DNA of 64,000 nucleotides from JABURQ01 sp029243145 (GTDB lineage Bacteria > Planctomycetota > Planctomycetia > Planctomycetales > Planctomycetaceae), in the NCBI GenBank assembly GCA_965660145.1, contig CBFHYX010000008.1, forward strand, positions 1 to 64,000. The letters run 5' to 3'. Position numbers and translations under genes: made by a program. Below the pieces are notes generated by a model that had not been told where the DNA came from, did not search any database, and saw only the letters and a list, made by a program, of their open reading frames with translations. Below, in pieces: positions 17,661 to 26,411 of the stretch. Numbering within the stretch: the stretch's first letter is position 1; each line of letters opens with the position of its first letter.

Positions 17661-18750
17661 AATCGCCCTCCGCCAGTTTTTCGATGAGTTGGCGAATTGA
17701 GTTTTCATCGTCCTTACGGGCGACTAAGGTCGCATCCGGGGTATGCACGATGATCAAATCTTCGACTCCGATTGCGGCAATCAAATGATCGTCCTGTGAA
17801 CTGATGATGCAACCGCTCGTATCAATCCCACAGTATTCACCTTGTACCGTATTACCATTTTCAGCCGGCTCAAATCGCCTCGGTAAAGATTGCCAGGAGC
17901 CCAAATCATCCCAGTCAAAAGGCGCCTCGATCACCGAAACATTCCGTCCGGCTTCTTGAGTGGCCGCACGTTCAAGGACTCCCACATCAATAGAGATCGA
18001 ATGCATCAAAGGGAATTCGATCTGTAACTGATTATGCCATTGCGGAGTTCCAAACGCGGGTCGAATCTTCTGCAAACGGTCGTGCATTTCAGGTTCGAAC
18101 TCTTTCAGCGCGGCGAGAATTCGATCTGCCCGCCAGACAAAAATGCCACAATTCCAGTAAAAAGAGCCCGTCGCGATATACTCTTCCGCAACCGCGTGGA
18201 CCGGTTTCTCTCGAAACGATTCCACTCGATAAACACCCTTGGGAGCATTTTCTAATGAATCTCCCCGCTCAATGTAACCGAAACCGGTCGACGGATATGT
18301 GGGAGGAACGCCGAACAAAACAAGCTGCTCGGGATTTTGCTCGATGGTGGCCAAGGCATCATTGACGGCTTGCTCGAACTTCTCCGCAGGTCCAATGACA
18401 TGGTCGGCCGGCATCACGAGCATCACGGCATCGGGATCTTTTTCCAAAAGTGCAACAGCCGCCAAGCCGATGCAAGGAGCCGTGTTTCGACCCTGAGGTT
18501 CAATCAGAAATTGACCATCTGGGACTTCCGGCAATTCTTCTGCCGTGGCGGCGGATTGTTTTTTGTTGGTCACCACCCATGTTTGTTCTTCGGCAATCCA
18601 CGGTCGCACCCGATTCACCGTCTCGCGGATCATACTATTTTTGCCCGCGAGCGGCAGCAGTTGTTTCGGTCGGGATTTACGGCTGCGGGGCCAAAAGCGG
18701 GTTCCCGATCCTCCTGACATCACTACGGCATGTAACATCGGCTCGTTCAT
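17644..18750 (-). CDS. manC: Mannose-1-phosphate guanylyltransferase
   Basis: A 368-residue nucleotidyltransferase. The GTP-binding signature GGSGTRFWPRSRKSRPKQ is at 13-30, with PADHVIG near 118 and FREKP near 180. It joins GTP and mannose 1-phosphate to GDP-mannose, the donor for surface polysaccharide and lipid mannosylation. It ends after the transferase and left-handed-helix parts, without the phosphomannose-isomerase half of bifunctional enzymes. A second ATG four codons in (18738) has the better spacing from an AAGGA and may be the real start. No glycosyltransferase genes are nearby. Confidence 0.9.
   Translation of the reverse strand: MNEPMLHAVVMSGGSGTRFWPRSRKSRPKQLLPLAGKNSMIRETVNRVRPWIAEEQTWVVTNKKQSAATAEELPEVPDGQFLIEPQGRNTAPCIGLAAVALLEKDPDAVMLVMPADHVIGPAEKFEQAVNDALATIEQNPEQLVLFGVPPTYPSTGFGYIERGDSLENAPKGVYRVESFREKPVHAVAEEYIATGSFYWNCGIFVWRADRILAALKEFEPEMHDRLQKIRPAFGTPQWHNQLQIEFPLMHSISIDVGVLERAATQEAGRNVSVIEAPFDWDDLGSWQSLPRRFEPAENGNTVQGEYCGIDTSGCIISSQDDHLIAAIGVEDLIIVHTPDATLVARKDDENSIRQLIEKLAEGDYGKYL
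17666..17671 (-). promoter_or_regulatory. Ribosome-binding site deciding the ruvX start
   Basis: GGAGGG on the minus strand, five bases before the ATG at 17660-17658. It lies inside the last codons of manC, which couples translation of the two genes. Confidence 0.7.
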
Positions 18751-18849
18751 CCTTGATTGCAGTCAACGGAAGGTCTGACTCACAGTATGTCGAGCCAACA
18801 CCCTGTCGGCAACCGCGAGTTGCTCAGGAAGAGGTTGCCGATAGATCCG

Positions 18850-18894
18850 TTGTCGGGTTACGGCTCGCTTCGCTCGGCTAACCCGACCTACGCG
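18850..18894. repeat. REP-like palindrome (GTCGGGTTA family)
   Basis: Arms GTCGGGTTA (18852-18860) and TAACCCGAC (18879-18887, give or take one base) enclose a GC-rich centre CGGCTCGCTTCGCTCGGC, followed by CTACG. From memory, this sequence type is a widespread intergenic repeat in many bacterial phyla; I could not check it against a database. It lies between manC and the next gene upstream, and small reading frames across it are not genes. Confidence 0.7.
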
Positions 18895-18977
18895 CCTGTA
18901 GAGACAATTTGCCGGGTCTTCCGTTTCACGGAGCGCCCGCCGCCACCCTTTCGCAAAGCCATATGAGTCCATCGTCT

Positions 18978-19424
18978 CTACACAGATTCATCCTGCCAGA
19001 GATTTTCTAACTCCGCGGTATGCACATTAATGACTCGACCGTGGTCGTAGCGTTCGGGTGCCGAGGCAAGAATTCTCAACCAAAGAGGATTTCCTTGATA
19101 GAGCCCCTCTACCGCGACATGAGCACCCAGCTCATCTTCTGCGTTGACGGGAGAAGTCTGCCAACGAAAGTCGGTGACTTCTTCAAACAGATTGAACACG
19201 CCGTTCAAATCGAGGCAGAATTTGGAATCGTCTCGACGTCCGTCATCTGCACCGCCGACAATTTCTGTTTTGGAAACAAAGAGAGTCACCTCATGTTGGC
19301 CCGTCATCGGATCCTGAAAGTGATGACAACCAATCGGAGCGAGAGGGTCAATGGGAAGGATCTCATCGAGAATGCGCTTGGTGAGATCGGTAATCCAACC
19401 AAGTGAAGAGAGTTGTTGTTTCAC
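18978..19424 (-). CDS. Small soluble protein of unknown function
   Basis: A 148-residue acidic protein with no signal peptide. It mixes hydrophobic strands (HEVTLFVSKTEIVGG, GAHVAVEGLYQGNPLWLRIL) with polar loops, suggesting a compact alpha/beta domain. No family recognised. A GTG start with AAGG seven bases upstream is used. It is the first gene of the long minus-strand run, separated from manC by the REP-like element. Confidence 0.65.
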   Translation of the reverse strand: MKQQLSSLGWITDLTKRILDEILPIDPLAPIGCHHFQDPMTGQHEVTLFVSKTEIVGGADDGRRDDSKFCLDLNGVFNLFEEVTDFRWQTSPVNAEDELGAHVAVEGLYQGNPLWLRILASAPERYDHGRVINVHTAELENLWQDESV

Positions 19425-19805
19425 GGGATGACCTTATAGACAGTTGTCAAAAGATGTCGTTCAAGTTGATCAGACTATTTTGCGTTGCGCGCTGAGGAAC
19501 AGGGAGGGTAAACTGTCAGGAAAATCCCAATCGGGCAGAAGTTCTTGAAGAGTAACGGTTATACAGATTGTGAGCAGATGTCGTTATCCGGCCTGATTGT
19601 CACTTTCGACAACACCTGTGATTTCCGTCACAATCGTTACCCGGTCGATCCCCGAAATCCGTTGTTCAAGACAAAATCGAGTCGAAATTCTGGTCCTCAG
19701 ACGACAGGAAATCACTGTTTTCTGCAAGGCCAACGGTTAGAATAAGCCATTCACACCGTCTTCTCTCAAACGCGACCACTCCAAATTTTCTGAAGAGCAA
19801 CCATC
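19425..19805. other. Gene-free divergent promoter region
   Basis: This stretch separates the minus-strand run from the plus-strand cluster, so it should hold promoters in both directions. A CRP-type palindrome at 19617-19632 is listed separately. I cannot assign -35/-10 boxes with confidence. Confidence 0.55.
19617..19632. promoter_or_regulatory. CRP/FNR-type palindrome TGTGA-N6-TCACA
   Basis: The sequence TGTGATTTCCGTCACA matches the CRP half-sites and spacing exactly. It lies 174 bases before the start of the squalene-cyclase-repeat gene. All ten fixed bases by chance would be expected about 0.06 times in 64 kb, so it is suggestive only. Confidence 0.4.
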
Positions 19806-20912
19806 ATGCACCCGTACCATAAAATGCTTGTAGCAACATTACTTACGCTCGCCAGCACGTTTGCGCAGAACTCATCGGACGCTGCGGAACCGCAACAGGA
19901 ATTACTGAAAGAGACCATTTCGCACGGCATCTCGTTCCTGAAAACGTCTCAGGCAGACGATGGAAGTTGGACATCACCGGCGGCTCCTGGAGTGAGTGGT
20001 TTGGCTTTGAATGCCTTGCTCGATGCCGGACTGACGGTCGATGATCCCACGGTCAAGAAGGCTCTTGAGCATCTGGAGTCTTTCGTCCAAAAAGACGGGG
20101 GAATTTACTTCAAGGATTCCATGCACAGAAATTACGAAACCTGTATTTCGATGATGGTGTTCACGAAAGTCAACAAACAGGGCAGGTTTCAGACAATTAT
20201 CAACAACGCTGAAAAATTTCTGCGTGGTCTGCAATGGGATGAAGGAGAAGGATTGGAATCGAGCGACATCGCGTTCGGCGGTGCCGGATATGGAAGTCAT
20301 AAACGGCCCGACCTCTCGAACACACAGTTTTTGATCGAAGCTCTCAAAGCCGCCGGCGCGACCGACGACGATCCGGCCATTCAAAAAGCCCTCAAATTTG
20401 TCTCTCGCACACAAAATCTCGAAACCGAAAACAATACCACTCCGTTTGCCTCGAAGATCAATGATGGCGGGTTCTATTACACGCCCGCAGCGGGAGGAGA
20501 ATCAAAAGCCGGCCTCACCGATAACGGCGGGCTTCGCTCATACGCTAGCATGACCTACGCAGGACTCAAAAGTATGGTTTATGCGGGCTTGGATAAAGAC
20601 GACCCGCGCGTGAAGGCGGCTTGGGAATGGATCACCAAATATTACAATCTCGACGACAATCCCGGCATGGGGCAACAAGGTCTCTTCTACTACTACCAGA
20701 CATTTGCCAAAACTCTGGAAGCGATGGACGTAGAAATCATCGAAGACACACTTGGTCGCAAGCATGATTGGAAAGTGGAACTGACCACCAAGCTGGCTGA
20801 GTCTCAGAAATCGAACGGTAGTTGGATTAACAATGCCGACCGTTGGTACGAAGGCGATCCCAATCTCGTCACTGCCTATGCTTTGATGGCACTCGCCCGT
20901 TGCGAAAAGTAG
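19806..20912 (+). CDS. Exported protein with squalene-cyclase/prenyltransferase repeats
   Basis: A 368-residue protein with a signal peptide (about 1-27). The mature part carries several alpha-alpha barrel repeats of the terpene-cyclase/prenyltransferase-beta type, with the QW-like units DGSWTSPAAPGVSGLALNAL (near 57), DPAIQKALKFVSR and NGSWINNADRWYEGDPNLVTAYALMAL (near 340). Real squalene-hopene cyclases are about 650 residues and carry DxDD; that motif is absent and the protein is exported, so it is probably not a cyclase. The family is common in planctomycetes with no settled role; a binding or scaffold function is inferred. Confidence 0.85.
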   Translation: MHPYHKMLVATLLTLASTFAQNSSDAAEPQQELLKETISHGISFLKTSQADDGSWTSPAAPGVSGLALNALLDAGLTVDDPTVKKALEHLESFVQKDGGIYFKDSMHRNYETCISMMVFTKVNKQGRFQTIINNAEKFLRGLQWDEGEGLESSDIAFGGAGYGSHKRPDLSNTQFLIEALKAAGATDDDPAIQKALKFVSRTQNLETENNTTPFASKINDGGFYYTPAAGGESKAGLTDNGGLRSYASMTYAGLKSMVYAGLDKDDPRVKAAWEWITKYYNLDDNPGMGQQGLFYYYQTFAKTLEAMDVEIIEDTLGRKHDWKVELTTKLAESQKSNGSWINNADRWYEGDPNLVTAYALMALARCEK

Positions 20913-21017
20913 TCTCGATTCCTTTTCAAACCATCAAGAAAACACGATTGATTCCTGTTATCATGTCGGCCTGATCGCGGTTGCCTTGAGGTGCTCTATC
21001 AACACGGGAGTCGTTAT

Positions 21018-22922
21018 ATGCCAGACTGGTCGTACCGGACCCTGTTTCGGCCTGCGCTGTTTCAACTCTCTCCTGAAACAGCCAGATCGATGGCCTTTGG
21101 TGTCATGGGACACTTGGGAAGATCGTGGTGGGGTCGGCATGTCATCGAATTCATGGGGCATTTTAAGCTCGAACCTCAGCTTGAGAGTCAACATTCCGGT
21201 TTGACGTTTGTTTCACCGGTCGGCTTAGGGTGTCGTCTCGATCCGCAATTGTCGGCTCATGAAGCTCTCGCCAAATTCGGAATTGGTTTCATCGAACTCG
21301 GCCCAGTAACCGCAGATCCCGTTCAGCCGACCAAAATCGTCTTACATCGTGCCGATGAAGAGGTTGAATTCTCGCCGTGCATGGAACTGGTTTGCTTGGA
21401 CTCAGCGCACAATTTATTGAAACGCCCATTCGATGTTCCCGTGTTTGTACGAATCAGGGCCGATGATCCGACTGCTGACAAAGTGATCCATGAGCTTGCC
21501 GGGCAAGTCGAGGGATTCATTCTTGTGGGAGGGACCAATCAAGACTTGATCGACCTCGTCCAGCAACACAATCGCCAAGTCTTCTTACATCTCACACCAG
21601 AGACTTTCGAGTCATTCGTGGCATTGAATGACACGAGTTCCATTGCTGGCTATGTTGTCGAGGGGGTTTGCGAATCAAACTGTGAATCACGACGCCTTGG
21701 CAAAAGCTCTTATCCTCAAACGCTCTCTCTGGTTGAAACAGTACGAAAAAAAGTTGGTGAAACGCCCACGATCATCGCGACGGGAGGCATCCACGAACCA
21801 GGTGATGGCTGGCAATTATTGCAATCGGGGGCCGATCTTGTTCTCGTCGATTCAGGGATGGTTTTTTCCGGTCCCGGCTTGCCGAAACGAATCAACGAAG
21901 CGGTTCTGTCTTATCGGGTCACGCCTGAGAAATGTTCTCGGACCGCTCGTGTTCGGCCCGCACAGATGTCCTGGTTCTGGACTCTGCTACTCGGCATCGG
22001 ACTGTTCTGCGGAGGTGTCCTGGCCTTTTTGATTGCAATCACACGGGTTGTCCTGCCGTACGATGAGGCTCATAGCGGACTCACGAGAACCGATTTATTG
22101 GCCATCAACGACAAGCTTCTCGACTTCATGCAGCACGATCGAGTCACTTTGGCGGCAACAATGCTGGGGCTGGGAGTCATCTATCTGACATTATCGTGGC
22201 AGGGAAGTCGAGGCGGTCACCACTGGGCTTATAAGGCCATTATTTCATCTGCTTTTGTCGGTTTTTTCTCTTTCTTTCTGTTTCTCGGGTTCGGCTATTT
22301 TGATCCGTTTCACGCTTTCGTCACGGCCATCATGTTTCAGTTCCTCGCATTGGCCATGCACAGCGATTTGCCGACAATCAAACACCGACCGTTGCCCGAG
22401 TTGACCAACGATGCCGATTGGCAGCGTTCACAGTGGGGACAACTTTTGATGGTTGTTCACGGTGCAACGCTGATTGTGGCAGGCTGCGTGATTTGTGGTT
22501 TCGGAGTGACGACCGTCTTTATCGAAGACGATCTAAACTTCATGGAAACCAGCTACGACGAAATTTGCGTCGCCAATCCGATGTTATTGCCCTTGGTGGC
22601 ACATGATCGCGCCACCTTCGGCGGGATGACATTGTCGACCGGGCTCGCCGTATTGATGTCGGCATTGTGGGGATTCCGACGAGGACACCGCTGGCTCTGG
22701 AAAGCGTTGATGACGGGCGGCACCATCTGCTACGTGATGACATTATGGATTCACTGGAAGGTTGGCTATGTCAGTCAGCGACACATGATTCCCGTCTACC
22801 TGGGAATCGCCATGCTCTGGACGAGCGGCTGCCTCTCTTACAAACACCTTTGCACCGTCAACTATAAATCAGAGGAACAATCCGATAACGGACTGGAGAC
22901 AACCACTGCCGACCCGGTATGA
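21018..22922 (+). CDS. Degenerate dihydroorotate-dehydrogenase-like barrel fused to a multi-pass membrane domain
   Basis: A 634-residue protein. Residues about 45-305 resemble class-2 dihydroorotate dehydrogenase: SPVGLGCRLDP (66-76) aligns with its NPVGLAAGFDKN, FGIGFIELGPVT (87-98) with its second strand, and ATGGIHEPGDG ... DSGMVFSGPGLPKRI (254-292) with the FMN-phosphate region. The family Lys after FD is missing and no SSPN-like catalytic segment is seen. From about 318 to the end there are roughly seven or eight hydrophobic spans. It is unlikely to make orotate; it may bind FMN or have a new role. The ATG at 21018 has GGGAG eight bases upstream; a GTG at 20991 is the alternative. Confidence 0.75.
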   Translation: MPDWSYRTLFRPALFQLSPETARSMAFGVMGHLGRSWWGRHVIEFMGHFKLEPQLESQHSGLTFVSPVGLGCRLDPQLSAHEALAKFGIGFIELGPVTADPVQPTKIVLHRADEEVEFSPCMELVCLDSAHNLLKRPFDVPVFVRIRADDPTADKVIHELAGQVEGFILVGGTNQDLIDLVQQHNRQVFLHLTPETFESFVALNDTSSIAGYVVEGVCESNCESRRLGKSSYPQTLSLVETVRKKVGETPTIIATGGIHEPGDGWQLLQSGADLVLVDSGMVFSGPGLPKRINEAVLSYRVTPEKCSRTARVRPAQMSWFWTLLLGIGLFCGGVLAFLIAITRVVLPYDEAHSGLTRTDLLAINDKLLDFMQHDRVTLAATMLGLGVIYLTLSWQGSRGGHHWAYKAIISSAFVGFFSFFLFLGFGYFDPFHAFVTAIMFQFLALAMHSDLPTIKHRPLPELTNDADWQRSQWGQLLMVVHGATLIVAGCVICGFGVTTVFIEDDLNFMETSYDEICVANPMLLPLVAHDRATFGGMTLSTGLAVLMSALWGFRRGHRWLWKALMTGGTICYVMTLWIHWKVGYVSQRHMIPVYLGIAMLWTSGCLSYKHLCTVNYKSEEQSDNGLETTTADPV

Positions 22923-22963
22923 TCAGAAGTATTGATGGATGCTCTCACATATAAGGTTTCTTC

Positions 22964-24295
22964 ATGTCACAATTCACCCGCCGCCACTTCCTCGCGTCTT
23001 CAGCCGCGCTGACTGCACCTCTGCTCTTTCCGTCGGCTTCGCGCGCGGCGGCATTAGACCGATTGACGGTTGGTATCGTGGGAGCCGGTTCGCGAGCCTT
23101 CAATCTGATTGATGACTTTTTGAAAGAAAAAGACGCACAACTCGTCGCCGTCTGTGATGTCGACGAGTTCCATTATCGCGACCGTGAATGGGGGAAAGGC
23201 CCAGCCTACGGTCGCAAGCCGGCCAAAGAACGGATCGAAAAAGCGTACGCTGCCCAGATAAAAGCGGGAACATTCAAAGGTGTGACTGTCACTGATGATT
23301 TTCGCGAGATCACTCAACGCGACGATATTGATATCGTCATCGTGGCGACTCCCGATCATTGGCATGCACTGTGTGCGTATGACGCACTCATTCACGGCAA
23401 AGATGTCTATTGTGAAAAACCGGTGACGCATCTGTTTGCCGAGGGTCAGGCCATCTATCGAGAAGTTGCCAAACAGAAAGCCGTCTTTCAAACTGGCTCA
23501 CAACAACGTTCCTACACCGATTTTCAACATTGTGCTGATCTAATCCGCTCCGGCGTGCTCGGAAAACTCGAACGGATCGAAGTGGGTCTGCCTCCCAGTT
23601 ACAACGAACCGCAAGGCGATGCGACCGTGCAGATGGCTCCCGAGCATCTCGATTACAACATGTGGTGTGGTCCGAGTGAGAAACTTCCCTATATGCGGGC
23701 CCGCCATCATCGCTGGTGGCGCGGACACACCGCCTTCGGTGGCGGAGTGTTGATGGATTGGATCGGCCATCACAACGACATCGCCCACTGGTCGATGGAC
23801 CTCGATCACTCCGGGCCAATCATGGTGGAAGCCGTCGATTGGGAGATGTCGGCAACACCCATCTACGACACACCGCACCAATACACGATTAAATGCGATT
23901 ACGAAAATGGCGTGACCTCAACAATCTCAAGTCGAAATACTCAAGGAACAAAATGGATTGGGGAGAACGGCTGGCTCTATGTTCGTCGCGGAAAATTGGA
24001 AGCCTCAAACCCGGAATGGGCAGACTGGAAGTCGTCAGGACGGACTAAAAATGGTCGTTATCCAACTCACGCTCGAAATTTTCTCGACTGCGTGGCCAGC
24101 CGGAAAGAATGTATCGCTCCCGCAGAAGCCGCCCATCGCTCGATCACACCCGGACATCTCGGCTACGTTTCTCACGCCTTGGGTCGTCCATTAAATTGGA
24201 ATGCCAAGAGCGAAACAGTCGTCGATGATGGGGAAGCGAACAAGTTGCTCAACACGGTGAATTATCGTGAGCCGTGGAAAGAGATCCCGGCGTAA
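22964..24295 (+). CDS. Tat-exported Gfo/Idh/MocA-family oxidoreductase
   Basis: A 443-residue protein with a twin-arginine signal (FTRRHFLASSAAL). The Rossmann NAD(P) motif GIVGAGSRA is at 37-45 and the family's catalytic lysine in EKP at 151-153. The C-terminal half is the beta-sheet substrate domain. Family members oxidise or reduce sugars and sugar derivatives; Tat export suggests the cofactor is bound in the cytoplasm before transport. Planctomycetes carry many such exported copies, often tied to polysaccharide breakdown. AAGG sits seven bases before the ATG. Substrate unknown. Confidence 0.9.
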   Translation: MSQFTRRHFLASSAALTAPLLFPSASRAAALDRLTVGIVGAGSRAFNLIDDFLKEKDAQLVAVCDVDEFHYRDREWGKGPAYGRKPAKERIEKAYAAQIKAGTFKGVTVTDDFREITQRDDIDIVIVATPDHWHALCAYDALIHGKDVYCEKPVTHLFAEGQAIYREVAKQKAVFQTGSQQRSYTDFQHCADLIRSGVLGKLERIEVGLPPSYNEPQGDATVQMAPEHLDYNMWCGPSEKLPYMRARHHRWWRGHTAFGGGVLMDWIGHHNDIAHWSMDLDHSGPIMVEAVDWEMSATPIYDTPHQYTIKCDYENGVTSTISSRNTQGTKWIGENGWLYVRRGKLEASNPEWADWKSSGRTKNGRYPTHARNFLDCVASRKECIAPAEAAHRSITPGHLGYVSHALGRPLNWNAKSETVVDDGEANKLLNTVNYREPWKEIPA

Positions 24296-24376
24296 ATATT
24301 TGACGCGAAGTGAAAAGCTGGAACCAGTCCCAGCCTACAAAACAAATTTCTAGTTTCTAATTGCTATGAACTCACT

Positions 24377-25354
24377 ATGACAACATTCAAACTCAACACC
24401 GGTGACGAACTTCCCTCAGTCGGGCTCGGCATGTGGAAAGTCGATCCCGACATCATCCCAAACCTAGTTCAGGAAGCCGTCAAAGCCGGCTATCGACATT
24501 TCGATAATGCCTGTGATTACGGCAACGAACTCCAGGTCGGCGAAGGATTGCAGGCGGCTTACGATGCGGGATTGTGCCAGCGGGAAGACCTGTGGCTGAC
24601 ATCCAAATTGTGGAACACGTTTCATAAGCCGGAAGACGTTCGGGAGGGCTGCGTCAAATCACTGTTGGATTTGCAGACCGATTATCTCGATTTGTATCTG
24701 ATTCATTTTCCCATCGCGCTCGAATATGTGCCGATTGAAACTCGCTATCCACCCGGTTGGTTCTTAGATCCCGATGCGACAGATCCGAAAATGCACCCGA
24801 TCAATGTGCCGATCCGTGAAACATGGGAAGCAATGCAGGAACTGGTCAAAGATGGTCTCGTCAAAAATATCGGCGTCTGTAATTTCAATGTATCGCTCAT
24901 TCGCGATTTGTTGTCCTATGCCGAGATCCCGCCAGCAGTATTGCAGGTCGAACTGCATCCACATTTAACGCAAGAAAAACTATTGCGATTCTGTCAGGAA
25001 CAAGGCATTGCCGTCACCGGGTTCTCGCCGTTTGGTGCGAGTTCGTATGTTCCCATCGGCATGGCAACAGAGGCTGAATCGTTGCTCGGTGACGCGACAA
25101 TTGCCGAGATTGCAAAGAATCACGACCGTTCGCCAGCACAAATTCTCTTGCGCTGGGGAATCCAACGCGGCACAGCCGTGATTCCGAAGACATCAAAAGT
25201 TGAGCGGTTGGCTGAAAACCTGAGTCTATTCGACTTTGAGTTGTCGACTGATGACATGAATACGATCAACGACTTGAATCGCCATCGGCGGTACAATGAT
25301 CCCGGCGACTTCTGCGAAGCCGCCTTCAATACGTTTTTTCCAATTTACGAATAA
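24377..25354 (+). CDS. Aldo/keto reductase
   Basis: A 325-residue NADPH-type reductase with a complete catalytic tetrad: Asp43 and Tyr48 in FDNACDYGNE, Lys77 in LTSKLWN and His110 in LYLIHFP. The cofactor end reads IPKTSKVERLAENLSLFDFEL. It reduces an aldehyde or ketone (often a sugar) to an alcohol in the cytoplasm. Length and order match plant and fungal xylose/aldose reductase-like members. It lies 41 bases before the TauD-like gene on the same strand, which hints at shared expression. Confidence 0.92.
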   Translation: MTTFKLNTGDELPSVGLGMWKVDPDIIPNLVQEAVKAGYRHFDNACDYGNELQVGEGLQAAYDAGLCQREDLWLTSKLWNTFHKPEDVREGCVKSLLDLQTDYLDLYLIHFPIALEYVPIETRYPPGWFLDPDATDPKMHPINVPIRETWEAMQELVKDGLVKNIGVCNFNVSLIRDLLSYAEIPPAVLQVELHPHLTQEKLLRFCQEQGIAVTGFSPFGASSYVPIGMATEAESLLGDATIAEIAKNHDRSPAQILLRWGIQRGTAVIPKTSKVERLAENLSLFDFELSTDDMNTINDLNRHRRYNDPGDFCEAAFNTFFPIYE

Positions 25355-25395
25355 TCCAACCCCAATCTCCCACCTGTGACTTTAAGGACATACTC

Positions 25396-26379
25396 ATGTC
25401 GATGGACGTAAACATCATTTCTGTTCCCGGACAACAGCAATATAGCGATGGACCATTCCCCATTGTACTCGCCTGCCAAACGAGCGATGCGACACTCGAA
25501 CAGGTCACCGCATGGGTACAGGAGAACCAAACCGAACTGGCACAGCAGCTCACACAAGCCGGCACGATACTATTCCGCGATTTCCCGTTAGACGTCGATC
25601 AGGATTTCGATGCGTTCATCAAAGCGTTTAATTTTGATAATTTCCGATATGAGGATTCCTTGTCCAATGCCGTCCGTGTGAATCGGACCGAACGTGTTTT
25701 CACGGCCAACGAAGCGCCGCCGGAAGTCACCATCTATCTGCATCACGAGATGGCACAAACACCGATTTACCCGAGCAAATTGTTTTTTTTCTGTGAGCAA
25801 GCCGCCGAATCGGGTGGAGCGACGCCGTTGTGTCGATCCGATATTCTGTTCCAGAAGATGGAAGAAGAAATCCCCGAGTTCGCGACAGCGTGCGAAGAAA
25901 AAGGACTCCTCTACACCAACATCATGCCCGCCGAGAACGACCCGAATTCGGGCATGGGACGAAGTTGGCAAAGTACGTTTCGTGCGGAGACGAAAGAAGA
26001 GGCCGAGTCGCGGCTATTGGAACTCGGTTACTCGTGGGAATGGTTGGACGATGGGTGCTTGAAAGCAACAACTCCCGTGTTGCCTGCCGTGCGTGTTCTG
26101 CCCGATGGCCGCAAGACATTTTACAATCAATTGATTGCCGCCTTTAAGGGGTGGAAGGATAGTCGCAACGATCCGTCGAAAGCGATCACTCTCGGTGACG
26201 GCACTCCACTCGATAAAGCCGCCGTCCTGAAAGCCGCCGACTTGGCGGAAGAGATCACGTTCGATGTGCCGTGGCAATCGGGCGATGTCGCGCTTGTTGA
26301 TAACTACCTGGTGATGCACGGTCGCCGCACATTTTTGGGAACACGCAAAGTGTTGGCGTCACTCGTCGCGGCAGAGTGA
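25396..26379 (+). CDS. TauD/TfdA-family Fe(II)/2-oxoglutarate dioxygenase
   Basis: A 327-residue enzyme. The metal triad reads His116-x-Glu118 (LHHEMAQ) and distal His308 (DNYLVMHGRR); Arg311 probably holds 2-oxoglutarate. The Glu in place of Asp is the SyrP/clavaminate-synthase style within the family. Such enzymes hydroxylate an unactivated carbon, often in amino-acid-derived or sulfonate substrates. AAGGA is eight bases before the ATG. The substrate cannot be read from the neighbours. Confidence 0.9.
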   Translation: MSMDVNIISVPGQQQYSDGPFPIVLACQTSDATLEQVTAWVQENQTELAQQLTQAGTILFRDFPLDVDQDFDAFIKAFNFDNFRYEDSLSNAVRVNRTERVFTANEAPPEVTIYLHHEMAQTPIYPSKLFFFCEQAAESGGATPLCRSDILFQKMEEEIPEFATACEEKGLLYTNIMPAENDPNSGMGRSWQSTFRAETKEEAESRLLELGYSWEWLDDGCLKATTPVLPAVRVLPDGRKTFYNQLIAAFKGWKDSRNDPSKAITLGDGTPLDKAAVLKAADLAEEITFDVPWQSGDVALVDNYLVMHGRRTFLGTRKVLASLVAAE

Positions 26380-26411
26380 GGAAAGTAAATCAAACCTATG
26401 AGTCAAAATAG

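Noticed and set aside
18763..18972. A 69-codon minus-strand frame between manC and the next gene, and plus-strand frames across the same place
   Set aside because: They run through the GTCGGGTTA palindrome and have no ribosome site or recognisable protein; the open frame is a by-product of the GC-rich repeat.
19806..20912. Calling the exported repeat protein a squalene-hopene cyclase
   Set aside because: It is half the length of the enzyme, has a signal peptide and lacks the DxDD catalytic motif.
20991..21017. GTG start for the DHODH-like/membrane fusion
   Set aside because: The extra nine codons have no clear ribosome site, while the ATG at 21018 has GGGAG at the right distance and starts the family-like MPDWSYRTLF.
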